Assembly (NCBI GenBank): GCA_002439805.1 | Contig: DJPQ01000079.1 | Span: 996-18,736, forward strand | Direction of reading: 5' to 3' | From: Bacteroidales bacterium UBA6408 | GTDB lineage: Bacteria; Bacteroidota; Bacteroidia; Bacteroidales; UBA932 | DNA: 17,741 nucleotides | Shown: positions 1 to 6,074 of the stretch, in pieces | Layout: every line of letters starts with the position of its first letter | Position numbering within the stretch: the first letter of the stretch is position 1 | The notes under the pieces: model-generated | Database searches by the model: none | Told to the model about the DNA's origin: nothing | The model's input: the letters and a program-made list of their open reading frames with translations, nothing else | Translations under genes and position numbers: made by a program

Positions 1-685
1 CAGCGCGGTCATCGGCCAGATTGAGGAACTGCTTGATTCCGGCCGCACTGTGAGCGGAAAAATCTTCTACAGTCCGACCCACTGCCTCGTGATGACGAAC
101 TCCTCATTCATCATCCAGCCGCTGGACTCCGGTTTTTCTCGTGGTTCAGACTCTCCCGAAAACCATAGCGCTTCCAGTGACGGCCCTCTTACCGGCGACG
201 GCTCTTATTCCGGCTCCGAGGGCGCCACCGTCATCGTGACCGGCCCGGGCGAGTTCGACTTCAACGGCTGCCATATAAGCGTCGAACTTCTTGACCGCAG
301 CGACGATTTCGATGTCCGCCAACCCGCAGGAGTCACAGCAATCAGTGCCGACGACCTGCAATTTCCCCTGACGCTCCGCACCTGGCGCCACGGCGACTGG
401 ATGCGCCCCATCGGCTGCCGTGGCCGCAAAAAAATCAGCGACCTCTTCACCGACCTCAAGTTCAGCCTTCCGCAGAAGCTCCGCGCCGTTTTCATTGAAA
501 GTCAGGGAGATGCTCCTAATGTGCCGTCCAATAGACAACCGGCAGGCATCGTCGGCGCCCCGGGTCCCGACAAAGACACCGCGACCCTTCGCGGTCATGT
601 CCTTGCACTCCTCGGCCTTCGTGTCGATGAGTCCGTCCGCATCACCTCACAAACCCGCCGGATTCTTCGGTTTTATTTAAGGTAG
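1..685 (+). CDS. tilS: tRNA(Ile)-lysidine synthase, C-terminal part (5' end outside window)
   Basis: The frame is open from base 2, so the start lies off the left edge. The visible part is the C-terminal substrate-binding region of TilS, the cytoplasmic enzyme that converts C34 of tRNA-Ile(CAU) to lysidine. The diagnostic block is LRTWRHGDWMRPIGCRGRKK (about 377-435), followed by ISDLFTDLKFSLPQK and the closing GLRVDESVRITSQTRRIL. Two stretches look foreign to the family: a Ser/Gly/Asp-rich linker (about 125-223), and a 27-residue Pro/Ala/Gly-rich segment (about 512-595) between FIESQGD and HVLALLGLRVDE, where homologues run almost directly on. The stop lies 13 bp inside the convergent dacB gene and I see no terminator between them. 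Identification is confident; the N-terminal PP-loop ATPase domain cannot be judged. Confidence 0.9.
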   Translation, partial: SAVIGQIEELLDSGRTVSGKIFYSPTHCLVMTNSSFIIQPLDSGFSRGSDSPENHSASSDGPLTGDGSYSGSEGATVIVTGPGEFDFNGCHISVELLDRSDDFDVRQPAGVTAISADDLQFPLTLRTWRHGDWMRPIGCRGRKKISDLFTDLKFSLPQKLRAVFIESQGDAPNVPSNRQPAGIVGAPGPDKDTATLRGHVLALLGLRVDESVRITSQTRRILRFYLR

Positions 686-2697
686 GGGAGGAGGCGTTGC
701 CCGATGTATTCGCGGAGCCTGGACTGGGGGAGGGTGGCGTCGTTTATCATTATTGAGAACACCGTTATGTCTCCGTTCTTAGGCGGCGTGGAGGTCGTTC
801 GGTGAGTTGATGTGGTTGAGTTTGAGGATTGTGCCTTTGAGGCGGCTTTTGCCGGGGAGTTGCCGGTGGTGTCGGGAGAGGAGGAGTTCGGGGAAGAAGC
901 GTTTGGGGAAGATGGGAGGATGTAGCCGCTGTAGCAGCGGACGCCTGTCATGGAACCGCTCTTGAGCCTTATGCGTCGGCGTGTCGCGGCGTCGGCTGTG
1001 CTGAACAGACTTTCGTCGGGGCCGGGAGTGTTAATGGCTCCGAGAAAATCGCTGAAGCAGGGGCGGGAGGACATGGCGGTGAGGAAGCTGACCATAAACG
1101 AGGGACTTACGCTGTTCTTGCGCGAGAGGCCGCTGCCGTCGGCGAGGCGTGTGCTGGACAGGTTCAGTCCAAGGCCTTTCAGAAGCGCCTCCTGAAATTC
1201 CAGTGCCTCTTCCGTGTCGGCGCTGAGATGCGGGTCGGAGGATTTCGAGAGGGTGAGCGCACGCAGGAGGGTTTCCGCGTAGAGATTGTCGCTCACGCGC
1301 AGGGTTTCTCGCGCGATTTCGGAAAGGCGCGGGGAATATGTCACCGTTATCGTCGTGAGCGAGTCCTGCGGGGCGAAATGTCCTGAATATGCGAGGCTTC
1401 CGCAGGTGTCAAATGTGCTGAACCCGAAGACGGTCTTATCTTCGGTGACAGTCTCTGAAACGGCGACAGTCTCTGCGCCGAAGGCAGACGTGGCGTTTGT
1501 GCAGGAGGGACTGCCCGTGAAGGGAACGGCGCCGGAGCCGTCTGATGTCGTCGCCGGGCGGCTGCCGGCGGTGCGGAACACCGCTGTCGGATGGCAGGCG
1601 GAGGTCGCTGTCACGGCCTTGCACGGGATACCTTCTGAGGCGAGATGCCGGGCGAACTCGTATGCGCAGCTGAAATCCGCGAACGGGTTGTTGTAGCTGA
1701 CTGTCTTGCAGTCCTTGCCGAGGGCGAAACTGCCTCCGAGACGTGCGGCGGGGGCAAATTCCGAGATGAAGAGGTAACTTTGGTCTCCGCTTCCGGACGG
1801 GCCTGTCACGCAGCGGTTCTCAATCGTCATCCACGGCGCTGCCGCAGGAGTCAGGACTGCTGCTGCGGAATCACCTTCATGGCAGCTGCCTGAAGCTGCT
1901 GCGGCATCTCTTTCCTGACGCTCTCCCGTAGTCTTGCCGGAGCATCCTTGCCTGCGGCTGCCTGAAGCCTGACCGAAGTCCACTTCCGGGAAAATCTTCG
2001 CGTCAGCGCCGACATTGACAGGGTCTCCTTCGGCCGCTCCGGACCGCAGTTCGAGTTCAATGCAGTTCCTGTTGAACATGAGGGCGCTGCACGTGGCGCC
2101 ATAGTAGGTCGCCATATCCTCATACATCCAGCTTCCGTTCACCTCGCCGGGCATCCTGCGCGAGTCCCCGACCACGCTTCCGGCGACGCTCCTTATCCCG
2201 GCCGCCCTGACCGCTCGTGTCCATCTTGCGAACAGGCTGTCCTTCGGCACTGCATACGGGCCGGCGGCTCCGAGCGTCGGGTCGCCGCCGCCGACAATAT
2301 GGAGGTCTCCGCAGAGCATGCCGTCGTCACCTATCTTCCCGGAATATGCGATTGTCGTCTGAAACCTGAAATCCGCCCCGAGGCATTCAAGCGCGGCTCC
2401 GCAGGTCACGAGTTTCAGGATTGACGCCGGCAGGAAATTCTTTCCCGGCTCCTCTTCCGTGATCGCCTTTCCCGAGACTTTTCTGATGCATAACCCCACC
2501 TGAGCCTCATCGGGGGCGGCCACCGTCTGCCTCTGCGTCCTTGTCGGAGCGGCCACCGTCTGCGCCCTTGCAGGGGCGGCCACCGTCTGCGTCCTTGCAG
2601 GGACGGAATTCGCGCTTCTGTTCTGCGCCGCTGCGGAAGTGACGGCGGCGAGAATGACTGTCATCGTGGCGGCAAGCCGCATTGTTATTCTGTTCAT
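673..2697 (-). CDS. dacB: D-alanyl-D-alanine carboxypeptidase/endopeptidase, PBP4 family (peptidase S13), enlarged
   Basis: This is an exported penicillin-binding protein that trims or cleaves peptidoglycan cross-links. Starting at the ATG at 2697 it has 674 residues and begins with a clean signal peptide (MNRITMRLAAT...TSAAAQ). In-frame codons further upstream, up to 2757, lie upstream of the apparent -7 box and would spoil the signal peptide. All three serine acyl-transferase motifs are present: SxxK (S92-I-L-K95), SDN (469-471) and KSG (579-581). Family members are usually about 450-500 residues. The excess lies in four low-complexity blocks: a QTVAAP repeat after the signal peptide (about 2500-2622), an Ala/Ser/Gly/Glu block (1837-1977), a Thr/Ser/Ala block (1423-1593) and a Ser/Asn/Pro/Thr block after the KSG strand (772-915). 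The catalytic core looks intact, so it is probably active. Confidence 0.9.
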   Translation of the reverse strand: MNRITMRLAATMTVILAAVTSAAAQNRSANSVPARTQTVAAPARAQTVAAPTRTQRQTVAAPDEAQVGLCIRKVSGKAITEEEPGKNFLPASILKLVTCGAALECLGADFRFQTTIAYSGKIGDDGMLCGDLHIVGGGDPTLGAAGPYAVPKDSLFARWTRAVRAAGIRSVAGSVVGDSRRMPGEVNGSWMYEDMATYYGATCSALMFNRNCIELELRSGAAEGDPVNVGADAKIFPEVDFGQASGSRRQGCSGKTTGERQERDAAAASGSCHEGDSAAAVLTPAAAPWMTIENRCVTGPSGSGDQSYLFISEFAPAARLGGSFALGKDCKTVSYNNPFADFSCAYEFARHLASEGIPCKAVTATSACHPTAVFRTAGSRPATTSDGSGAVPFTGSPSCTNATSAFGAETVAVSETVTEDKTVFGFSTFDTCGSLAYSGHFAPQDSLTTITVTYSPRLSEIARETLRVSDNLYAETLLRALTLSKSSDPHLSADTEEALEFQEALLKGLGLNLSSTRLADGSGLSRKNSVSPSFMVSFLTAMSSRPCFSDFLGAINTPGPDESLFSTADAATRRRIRLKSGSMTGVRCYSGYILPSSPNASSPNSSSPDTTGNSPAKAASKAQSSNSTTSTHRTTSTPPKNGDITVFSIMINDATLPQSRLREYIGQRLLPYLK
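2516..2590. repeat. Three copies of a 15-bp unit in the dacB N-terminus
   Basis: GCGGCCACCGTCTGC occurs at 2516-2530, 2549-2563 and 2576-2590, with spacings of 33 and 27 bp. On the minus strand each copy encodes QTVAA(P), giving a short repetitive linker between the PBP4 signal peptide and the catalytic domain. Such perfect in-frame repeats could change copy number by slippage. Confidence 0.85.
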
Positions 2698-2744
2698 CTT
2701 TCCCCAAAAATTGAAATAAGTCCTGTCCCGAAACCTGACGGCTT

Positions 2745-2752
2745 CAAATTTA
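2745..2752 (-). promoter_or_regulatory. Bacteroidota-type -7 box for dacB
   Basis: The minus strand reads TAAATTTG, matching TAnnTTTG. Transcription would begin near 2740, about 43 nt before the ATG at 2697. No good TTTG -33 box is seen at the right distance. The box overlaps the longer dacB reading frame, which argues for the downstream start. Confidence 0.5.
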
Positions 2753-2773
2753 GTCAAAAAAGCGTAGAAACTG

Positions 2774-2805
2774 TTTAAATTTTTTGCCGATTATCCGTAT
2801 ATTTG
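2774..2805 (+). promoter_or_regulatory. Bacteroidota-type promoter for galE
   Basis: TTTA at 2774-2777 and TATATTTG at 2798-2805 are separated by 20 bp, matching the Bacteroidota -33/-7 arrangement (TTTG, 19-21 bp, TAnnTTTG). The expected start of transcription is near 2812, leaving a leader of about 20 nt before the ATG at 2833. It faces away from the dacB promoter in the same divergent intergenic region. Confidence 0.6.
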
Positions 2806-2832
2806 CCACCTCAAAATCAAACATTTGTAATT

Positions 2833-3909
2833 ATGAGCAAGAAAACTGTTTTGGTTTCCGGAGGAGCCGGATTCATCGGCAGCCACGTGACCGTGGAACT
2901 GATAGAGGCCGGCTACGATGTCGTCGTCGCCGACAATTTGTCCAACTGCGACATGACCTGCTTCGAGGGCGTGAAGAAAATCACGGGACGTGATGACATC
3001 CCTTTTGAAAAGATTGACTGCTGCGACGATGCTGCGGTTGACGGGCTTTTCAGCCGCTACAAGATAGACGCGGTGATTCATTTCGCTGCATTCAAGGCTG
3101 TGGGCGAATCGGTTGCGGAACCGATAAAATACTACCGCAACAACCTCGACTCCTTTCTCAACATCCTTAACGCATCGATTCATCATGGAGGATGCAATGT
3201 CCTCTTTTCATCATCGGCCACCGTTTATGGCGAGACGGACAAGCTCCCTGTCACAGAGGAGTCGCCTCGGCAGCCTGCCACATCGCCTTACGGAAACACC
3301 AAGCAGATTTGCGAGGACATTCTCCGTGACGTGGTGAAGGCATCCGCCGCTTACGGAGCGAAAGTAGAGGCCGGCAGGGCTGAGAACGGCCCGGTCAAGG
3401 GAATAGCCCTGCGCTATTTCAATCCTATCGGAGCGCATCCGTCCGCGCTCATCGGCGAGCTTCCTCGCGGTGTGCCTAACAACCTCGTCCCGTACATCAC
3501 CCAGACCGCAATCGGCAAGCGTGCCTGCCTGAGCATCTTCGGCAATGACTATCCGACTCCTGACGGAACCTGCCTGAGGGACTATATCGACATCGTGGAC
3601 CTTGCCAAGGCTCATGTGGCCGCAGTCTCAAGGATGCTTGACGAGAAGATGAAGGCCGACTACGAGATTTTCAACATCGGTACCGGCCGTCCGGTTTCAG
3701 TCCTTGAGCTCGTCAATGCCTTCGAGAAGGTAAACGGCGTGAAGCTCAACTACAAGTTCGCGCCGCGCCGTGCCGGTGACGTCGTGGCAATCTGGGCTGA
3801 CACCTCCCTCGCCAACAGGGAACTCGGCTGGAAGGCGCAGCGCAGCATAGAAGAGACTTTGGCCGCGGCATGGGCTTGGGAGCGCCATCTGGCCGGAAAG
3901 GGCGAATAA
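2833..3909 (+). CDS. galE: UDP-glucose 4-epimerase
   Basis: This cytoplasmic NAD-dependent short-chain dehydrogenase/reductase interconverts UDP-glucose and UDP-galactose (Leloir pathway and surface-glycan precursor supply). Starting at the ATG at 2833 it has 358 residues. The Rossmann motif GGAGFIG is at residues 10-16, SSSATVYGE precedes the active site, and the catalytic YxxxK is Y153-G-N-T-K157. LRYFNPIGAHPS and IFGNDYPTPDGTCLRDYI are GalE signatures. The in-frame ATG at 2803 lies within the -7 box and adds residues not expected in the family. A stretch of about 14-18 residues (about 170-190: AAYGAKVEAGRAENGPVKG) before IALRYFNP is longer than in typical GalE. It is probably monocistronic, with its own promoter and a terminator downstream. 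Confidence 0.95.
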   Translation: MSKKTVLVSGGAGFIGSHVTVELIEAGYDVVVADNLSNCDMTCFEGVKKITGRDDIPFEKIDCCDDAAVDGLFSRYKIDAVIHFAAFKAVGESVAEPIKYYRNNLDSFLNILNASIHHGGCNVLFSSSATVYGETDKLPVTEESPRQPATSPYGNTKQICEDILRDVVKASAAYGAKVEAGRAENGPVKGIALRYFNPIGAHPSALIGELPRGVPNNLVPYITQTAIGKRACLSIFGNDYPTPDGTCLRDYIDIVDLAKAHVAAVSRMLDEKMKADYEIFNIGTGRPVSVLELVNAFEKVNGVKLNYKFAPRRAGDVVAIWADTSLANRELGWKAQRSIEETLAAAWAWERHLAGKGE

Positions 3910-3936
3910 AAAGCGGTCTGCTGCGTTGCACGGCTT

Positions 3937-3977
3937 GCCAAAATCCTCACAACCATCAGGTTGCTGTGGTATTTGGC
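3937..3977. other. Imperfect 41-nt stem-loop downstream of galE
   Basis: GCCAAA at 3937-3942 pairs with TTTGGC at 3972-3977, and AACC/GGTT closes a 4-nt ATCA loop at 3955-3958. In between, CCTCAC faces GTGG with a few mismatches and one bulge. It starts 27 nt after the galE stop and has no T-tract, so it is not a classic intrinsic terminator. It could be an mRNA-stabilising 3' structure or a repeat-type palindrome. Confidence 0.45.
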
Positions 3978-4078
3978 TTCACCATGCGCCTTGCATCCCA
4001 TCTTTTTCTTCATCCCTTTCCTCCAGATGCTGTGTAGGCGTTTTTCATGATTGCTAAGAAATATAAAAAATGACAAAT

Positions 4079-4121
4079 AAAAAGATGGTGAACAGGAAAT
4101 GCTCTGTTCACCATCTTTTTT
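4079..4121. terminator. Strong bidirectional intrinsic terminator
   Basis: There is a perfect 17-bp stem: the arm at 4079-4095 (AAAAAGATGGTGAACAG) pairs with 4104-4120, with an 8-nt loop at 4096-4103. The outer arms are A5 on the left and T6 on the right, so a U-tract follows the hairpin on both strands. It separates galE (plus) from the small gene at 4164-4439 (minus) and can end both transcripts. Confidence 0.85.
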
Positions 4122-4163
4122 AGTTATTATTTACCTGCAGGTAATGTCGCCTAAGCAGTAAAA

Positions 4164-4439
4164 CTATTTGGAGACCACTGCGCTGAGTTTCTCGCAGAGC
4201 TCGTCAAGTTTCTCGAACATCTCCTTGCGGATGCCGGCGAAGTGGGCGGCCGGCTTTACGCCCTCGGTCGGGTGATTAACCTTGTCCTTGAGGTTGTTAT
4301 AGAGGTCAACTGCCTCGTCGATCACCTTAGCGAGTTCGTCGTTGTTCTTGCCCGGGTTAAGTGCAGCGAAAAGAGTGCAGTCGTCGATAAATTCTCCTAC
4401 GAAGTACTCGATGTCTTTCTTAATAACTCTAAGATTCAT
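4164..4439 (-). CDS. Small conserved helical hypothetical protein
   Basis: This is a 91-residue acidic protein with no signal peptide or membrane segment, so presumably cytoplasmic. It begins MNLRVIKKDIEYFVGEFIDD and its composition suggests an all-alpha fold of three or four helices. Short proteins starting MNLR.(L/I)KKD with similar spacing and an internal NHP motif (here VNHPTEG) occur in Bacteroides; I recall them as conserved but functionally uncharacterised. It has its own near-consensus promoter just downstream of the NlpC/P60 gene and ends before the bidirectional terminator, so it is probably a single-gene, well-expressed unit. I assign no function. Confidence 0.8.
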   Translation of the reverse strand: MNLRVIKKDIEYFVGEFIDDCTLFAALNPGKNNDELAKVIDEAVDLYNNLKDKVNHPTEGVKPAAHFAGIRKEMFEKLDELCEKLSAVVSK

Positions 4440-4514
4440 AATCGTATGTAATTAAATTTTGTTCTTGGTCACGCGGGCTCGGGCTATATTTGCCTCCACC
4501 GCACAATTCCGCTG

Positions 4515-4546
4515 CAAATGTAGTATTATTTCTTGTTTTACGCAAA
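4515..4546 (-). promoter_or_regulatory. Consensus Bacteroidota promoter for the small gene at 4164-4439
   Basis: On the minus strand TTTG (4543-4546) is followed after exactly 20 bp by TACATTTG (4515-4522). This is the best promoter match in the window. Transcription should start near 4508, giving a leader of about 70 nt. The -33 box is just beyond the stop codon of the upstream minus-strand gene. Confidence 0.75.
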
Positions 4547-4552
4547 TCATAT

Positions 4553-5788
4553 TCACTTGGAGGACCGCTGCCTGAAATAATGGACTGAATCGCTCAGCCG
4601 CTCCGCCTTGAAGCACCCGTCGCGGCTTTCGTCCTCATGCCCGATGATGCGGACGGCGGAGAGCAGCCTGTGGGCATTCTCATAATAGTCGGCTTCTCCG
4701 GGAACGAGGGAATTGACCCTGACCAGATGTGAGGAGTGAATCATACGGCCGTCCCCGATGTAGAGGCCCACATGAGTGATTCTGTCAGGAGAGCCGTCCG
4801 TGCCGCGCTTTCCGAAAAACAGCAGGTCTCCGGCTCTGAGGCTGTCGGCGCAAAACTGGCACTGCTCCTTTGGGCGCTCAGCGCGGTGCTCTTCCTCGTT
4901 GATGCCTGCGAGGTGTCCCTCCGAACCGTCGCCCGATTCCTCCTCCGGACCGTCGCCCGATTCCTCCTCCGGACCGTCGCCCGACTTCGCTGCCTGACAC
5001 TCAAGCACCGGCACAGGGCGGCCGCAGAACGCCATCTGGTTGGCATTGCGCGGGAGCAGCAGGCCGTTCATGAAATAGGCGAAGCGCACAAGCCCGCTGC
5101 AGTCAAAGCCGTTCGGGGACATCCCGCCCCACAGATAAGGAGTTCCGACAAAGCGCATGGCCGTCTCCACCACGGTCTTTTCCGTCGCCGCGCTTTCCGA
5201 TGCCCACTTGCGGAAATCCCTGACGTCGGAAGCCTTCACCCATCCGGCACGTCCCGAGGGGGTTTCCACCTTTGCCCAACCGTTCCTGCGTACAGGCAGC
5301 CCTTGCGGGTGCGCCTTTGACCGTAGTTTTCCGGGCACGGCCCGCACGATGTCCCCCTCCAGAAGGTCGCAGACCACCTCCGAGCGGACCGTCCTTTCTG
5401 AATAGACGGCGGAGTGCGGCGAGACGACCATATATCTGCCGGAGGAAATCCACTCCTCAATCCCCGCCTCATCGACCTCCTGCACCCCCTTGTCCGTGCA
5501 CCATGCCGTGTATGGCTGCGGAGTCCTGACCTGAAGCCAGTAGCCCTGCTTCCCGACAATCTCCACCGGAGTTCCCATCAGCTCCTGAGTCTCAAGCGCG
5601 GATTCATAGTCAGGAGCCTGCCTGAGATATGATACCGAGAAATCTATGATTCCCCATCGACGCTCCGGAGTCTCCGCGTTTCCTTTTTCGGAAGTCTGTG
5701 TGTCCTGAGCAAGAGCCGTCGTCGCGGAAAACATCGTCGCCGAGAGAATCATCGCAGCGGCGAAGGCCGAAAGTCTTTGAACATCCAT
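4553..5788 (-). CDS. Secreted SH3b-NlpC/P60 peptidoglycan endopeptidase
   Basis: From the ATG at 5788 the protein has 411 residues. It has a signal peptide (to ...TTALAQ, about residue 28), two SH3b-like wall-binding domains (about 45-110 and 118-190) and a C-terminal NlpC/P60 cysteine peptidase. The catalytic Cys is C230 in GFDCSG, the His is H339 in ITHVGLYIGDG, and the third polar residue is probably H351 in MIHSS. The layout matches Bacteroides gamma-D-glutamyl-diamino-acid endopeptidases, which act on muropeptides. A Gly/Asp/Glu-rich insertion of about 45-55 residues (about 255-311) with SGDGPEEE repeats splits the catalytic domain between LPRNANQMA and LRAGDLLFFGK. A start at 5818 would lie inside the -7 box and add a non-signal extension. 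Domain assignment is confident; exact substrate is inferred. Confidence 0.88.
   Translation of the reverse strand: MDVQRLSAFAAAMILSATMFSATTALAQDTQTSEKGNAETPERRWGIIDFSVSYLRQAPDYESALETQELMGTPVEIVGKQGYWLQVRTPQPYTAWCTDKGVQEVDEAGIEEWISSGRYMVVSPHSAVYSERTVRSEVVCDLLEGDIVRAVPGKLRSKAHPQGLPVRRNGWAKVETPSGRAGWVKASDVRDFRKWASESAATEKTVVETAMRFVGTPYLWGGMSPNGFDCSGLVRFAYFMNGLLLPRNANQMAFCGRPVPVLECQAAKSGDGPEEESGDGPEEESGDGSEGHLAGINEEEHRAERPKEQCQFCADSLRAGDLLFFGKRGTDGSPDRITHVGLYIGDGRMIHSSHLVRVNSLVPGEADYYENAHRLLSAVRIIGHEDESRDGCFKAERLSDSVHYFRQRSSK
4923..4986. repeat. 24-bp tandem repeat inside the NlpC/P60 gene
   Basis: The unit GGACCGTCGCCCGATTCCTCCTCC occurs at 4947-4970, with a one-base variant at 4923-4946 and a partial third copy from 4971. 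It encodes SGDGPEEE on the minus strand. Because the unit is a multiple of three, copy-number change would lengthen or shorten the catalytic-domain insertion without a frameshift. Confidence 0.9.
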
Positions 5789-5815
5789 ATACCTATGTAT
5801 TATAATATAATGCGG

Positions 5816-5823
5816 CAAATTTA
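5816..5823 (-). promoter_or_regulatory. -7 box for the NlpC/P60 gene
   Basis: The minus strand reads TAAATTTG, a TAnnTTTG match. Transcription would start near 5809, about 20 nt before the ATG at 5788. No TTTG is found at the ideal -33 spacing. Confidence 0.5.
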
Positions 5824-5879
5824 CTCAAAATCTTCGCAAAGACCGCGATGAATAGACTCTTTGAAGGTTAAAATATGCA

Positions 5880-5972
5880 CATATCTATCCACTTATTTAC
5901 ACCTTTTGCCGTTTTCAATGCATTGAATGTCAGATTGGTGAACATATTTTTATGTCCATATCGTCCACTTAT
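5880..5972 (+). promoter_or_regulatory. Pair of direct repeats upstream of susC (candidate activator sites)
   Basis: CATATC-TA-TCCACTTAT (5880-5896) and CATATC-G-TCCACTTAT (5957-5972) share 15 bases and start 77 bp apart. They lie upstream of the susC -7 box at 6009. Paired direct repeats upstream of a promoter lacking a -33 box suit an activator; assigning them to the regulator at 14396 is inference. Confidence 0.45.
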
Positions 5973-6008
5973 GCCCTCGGGCGACGAACATCCGAAAGAC
6001 AAAATGCA

Positions 6009-6016
6009 TAACTTTG
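6009..6016 (+). promoter_or_regulatory. -7 box of the susC operon promoter
   Basis: TAACTTTG matches TAnnTTTG; transcription would start near 6023 with a leader of about 50 nt before the susC ATG. There is no TTTG at 19-21 bp upstream, which suggests an activator-dependent promoter. The early leader contains CCGGGG (6024-6029) able to pair with CCTCGG (6036-6041) through one G-U pair. Confidence 0.5.
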
Positions 6017-6074
6017 TGACAAACCGGGGAAATGTCCTCGGGGTATTGATAACACAAACTAAATAATCAACCGC

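Noticed and set aside
3750..4076. 108-codon minus-strand frame across the galE end
   Set aside because: It overlaps the galE C-terminus on the other strand and shows no recognisable product or promoter.
4485..4492. TATATTTG on the plus strand, a perfect -7 box
   Set aside because: No plus-strand gene follows, since the next 1.3 kb is the minus-strand NlpC/P60 gene, and the nearest TTTG is 23 bp away. An antisense transcript is possible but unsupported.
4923..4986. Possible CRISPR-like array
   Set aside because: The units are directly adjacent with no spacers and lie in frame inside a coding sequence.
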